In this document: piece after piece, positions 7,256 through 7,808 of the stretch
Layout of the letters: each line of letters begins with the position of its first letter
How positions within the stretch are numbered: the stretch's first letter is position 1
Position numbers and translations under genes: made by a program
Assembly (NCBI GenBank): GCA_030691295.1
Contig: JAUYEQ010000289.1
Location: 1 to 7,808, forward strand
Length of the DNA: 7,808 bases
Origin: Bacteroidota bacterium
GTDB taxonomy: Bacteria; Bacteroidota; Bacteroidia; Bacteroidales; Prolixibacteraceae
Reading direction: 5' to 3'
The notes under the pieces: generated by a model
Databases searched by the model: none
Seen by the model: the letters and a program-made list of their open reading frames with translations, nothing else
Told to the model about the DNA's origin: nothing

Positions 7256-7263
7256 CAAAAATA
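7256..7263 (-). promoter_or_regulatory. Candidate -7 element of the pfp promoter
   Basis: Read on the minus strand the bases are TATTTTTG, a full match to the Bacteroidota -7 consensus TAnnTTTG. Transcription would start near 7249, giving a leader of about 35 bases that ends in the A-rich stretch AACAAAAAATAAGTACC before the ATG. A clear TTTG at -33 is missing. That weakness could mean that an activator is needed. Confidence 0.5.
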
Positions 7264-7267
7264 AACT

Positions 7268-7282
7268 AAAACCATTGGTTTT
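7268..7282. promoter_or_regulatory. 15-bp palindrome, candidate operator of pfp
   Basis: AAAACCA-T-TGGTTTT is a perfect palindrome with 7-bp arms around one central base. It lies just upstream of the candidate -7 element of pfp, in the spacer where RNA polymerase would contact the promoter. Its arms are too short, and no U tract follows, for a terminator. A dimeric regulator site is an inference from position and symmetry. Confidence 0.3.
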
Positions 7283-7310
7283 GACATCAGATTGAAAGCA
7301 TATTCAACCT

Positions 7311-7329
7311 ATTTAAAGAAAATTTAAAG
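7311..7329. repeat. Helically phased direct repeat ATTTAAAG x2
   Basis: Two perfect copies of ATTTAAAG (7311-7318 and 7322-7329) are spaced three bases apart, a period of 11 bp or about one helix turn. Each contains the palindrome TTTAAA. They lie just after the stop of the Zn-ribbon gene and upstream of the pfp promoter. No hairpin terminator was found between these two genes. Confidence 0.45.
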
Positions 7330-7337
7330 CCGTAAGG

Positions 7338-7547
7338 TTATCCAACCAAAAAATCGGCAATATTGCCTAAACTACTGACTGTTCCTTTGTAAAATTCGCT
7401 GTATTTACATCGGGTACAGGTGATGGCTGTAAATCTTCTGTTTTGAATATTGAAGAACCTGGAAAAGCCGTTCCCGGTTGTACGAATCACATCTGCTTCT
7501 GCCTGAGTATTTCCACACTTTGGGCAATGATACTTTGTGTGTTGCAT
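7338..7547 (-). CDS. Small Zn-ribbon protein, COG3478/DUF2082 type
   Basis: This 69-residue protein has two CxxC pairs, CPKC (Cys8, Cys11) and CTRC (Cys44, Cys47), forming a Zn ribbon. Between them lies the conserved core RTTGNGFSRFFNIQNRRFTA (residues 22-41), and the C-terminus GNIADFLVG is also typical. I recognise this as the family annotated as predicted nucleic-acid-binding Zn-ribbon proteins (COG3478, DUF2082). No member's function is known to me. There is no signal peptide, so it is cytosolic. The ATG at 7545-7547 was chosen because CPKC begins only seven residues later and an upstream extension would run into the repeat tract. The leader contains two tandem-repeat tracts. The 109-bp gap to the RHH gene upstream on the same strand makes co-transcription possible. 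Confidence 0.85.
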   Translation of the reverse strand: MQHTKYHCPKCGNTQAEADVIRTTGNGFSRFFNIQNRRFTAITCTRCKYSEFYKGTVSSLGNIADFLVG

Positions 7548-7552
7548 GGCGG

Positions 7553-7591
7553 TAATAGTTTGTGAGTTAATAGTTTGTGAGTTAATAGTTT
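7553..7591. repeat. Tandem repeat, 15-bp unit, about 2.6 copies
   Basis: TAATAGTTTGTGAGT is repeated perfectly at 7553-7567 and 7568-7582, and its first nine bases recur at 7583-7591. The tract ends six bases before the start codon of the Zn-ribbon gene on the minus strand, so it would lie in that gene's leader or promoter. Confidence 0.9.
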
Positions 7592-7600
7592 AATGTTATT

Positions 7601-7634
7601 TTGTTGTAATTGTTGTAATTGTTGTAATTGTTGT
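7601..7634. repeat. Tandem repeat, 9-bp unit, about 3.8 copies
   Basis: TTGTTGTAA is repeated perfectly at 7601-7609, 7610-7618 and 7619-7627, and a fourth partial copy covers 7628-7634. Read on the minus strand it is an unstructured A/C-rich leader (ACAACAATT units) without G. It sits between the RHH gene stop and the Zn-ribbon start, where no coding sequence was found. Confidence 0.9.
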
Positions 7635-7652
7635 CGGAATGTCAGTTGTTGT

Positions 7653-7675
7653 CTGATCACTGCGACTGATCACTG
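7653..7675. repeat. Direct repeat CTGATCACTG x2
   Basis: Two perfect 10-bp copies (7653-7662 and 7666-7675) are separated by CGA, a period of 13 bp. Each contains the palindrome TGATCA. The pair spans the last codons and the stop codon of the RHH gene. The period is not a multiple of three, so it does not encode a peptide repeat. Confidence 0.7.
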
Positions 7676-7808
7676 GATTCCACTTCCTGCTCTTCCTCAG
7701 TTGTTTTTATTACCGTTCGCCGGGCATCCCGAAGCGCCTTGGCGATAATCCATTCAATTTGTCCGTTTGCACTGCGGAATTCCTGTGCCGCCCATTTTTC
7801 AAGGGCAT
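7657..7808 (-). CDS. Arc-like ribbon-helix-helix DNA-binding protein, C-terminal part
   Basis: The gene enters from the right edge of the window and ends at a TGA (7657-7659); the last two window bases are part of an incomplete codon. Its 49 visible residues start ALEKWAAQEFRSANGQIEWI. This matches the two helices of Arc-family ribbon-helix-helix proteins (LEKWA-EEFRS-NGQIEWI pattern), followed by a short acidic tail rich in Glu, Gln and Ser. The DNA-contacting beta strand should lie just outside the window. Such proteins bind DNA as dimers and often regulate their own or a neighbour's gene; the target here is unknown. The Zn-ribbon gene follows on the same strand after a repeat-filled gap. 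The assignment rests on motif resemblance in a fragment. Confidence 0.75.
   Translation of the reverse strand, partial: ALEKWAAQEFRSANGQIEWIIAKALRDARRTVIKTTEEEQEVESSDQSQ

Noticed and set aside
7553..7675. CRISPR array or plasmid-type iterons
   Set aside because: Units are 9-15 bp and contiguous without unique spacers, no cas gene is visible, and no replication gene is present. Simple tandem repeats explain the pattern.
7710..7808. Minus-strand ATG formed by the last three bases of the window
   Set aside because: That frame stops after about 32 codons with no resemblance to anything. The frame one base over gives the RHH match and runs off the edge.
1..7808. A defence island, mobile element or new multi-gene system
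   Set aside because: All sizeable genes are recognisable core or envelope genes with their own units. No integrase, transposase, toxin pair, nuclease or retron-like feature was seen. The edge RHH fragment is the only loose end.

Overview
The window looks like chromosomal DNA from a Bacteroidota bacterium, probably of the Bacteroidales/Marinilabiliales type. The evidence is protein content: a dipeptidyl-peptidase 5 (DPP5) very like the Porphyromonas enzyme, a NigD-like lipoprotein, a long PPi-dependent phosphofructokinase, a thioredoxin-fold lipoprotein, and lipoboxes of the phylum's usual kind. Supporting signs are perfect TAnnTTTG (-7 type) promoter hexamer-like elements, A-rich start regions without strong Shine-Dalgarno sites, and moderately AT-rich intergenic DNA. 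No rRNA, tRNA, IS element, integrase, phage gene or CRISPR array was seen.

Layout, left to right. Bases 1-171 hold the 3' end of a SixA-type histidine phosphatase (+). A membrane-anchored DUF2459/TIGR02117 protein follows (281-997, +), then the 16S rRNA methyltransferase RsmE (1087-1788, +). RsmE meets a DPP5-like lipoprotein peptidase (1789-3870, -) stop codon against stop codon with no spacer. A minus-strand terminator (3937-3978) separates the peptidase from a NigD-like lipoprotein gene (4010-4681, -). That gene is divergent, across about 250 bp of AT-rich DNA, from a thioredoxin-fold lipoprotein (4928-5443, +). Two successive hairpins (5453-5528) close the thioredoxin gene and the convergent pfp gene (5556-7214, -). 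Upstream of pfp are a Zn-ribbon protein of unknown function (7338-7547, -) and the C-terminus of an Arc-like ribbon-helix-helix protein (7657-7808, -, cut by the window end). The gap between these last two is filled with three different short direct-repeat tracts.

How the genes fit together. Most are independent single-gene units rather than one pathway. Three neighbouring genes (DPP5, NigD-like, thioredoxin-like) encode lipoproteins of the cell envelope, concerned with peptide breakdown, an unknown role, and thiol redox respectively. pfp serves central carbon metabolism and rsmE ribosome modification. The Zn-ribbon and ribbon-helix-helix genes are small putative nucleic-acid-binding proteins that may form one unit.

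I do not see a convincing undescribed multi-gene system. The points most worth a second look are the repeat-rich leader between the RHH and Zn-ribbon genes, the palindrome placed in the pfp promoter spacer, the GC-rich REP-like hairpin after the thioredoxin gene, and the His/Cys pair of the DUF2459 protein.
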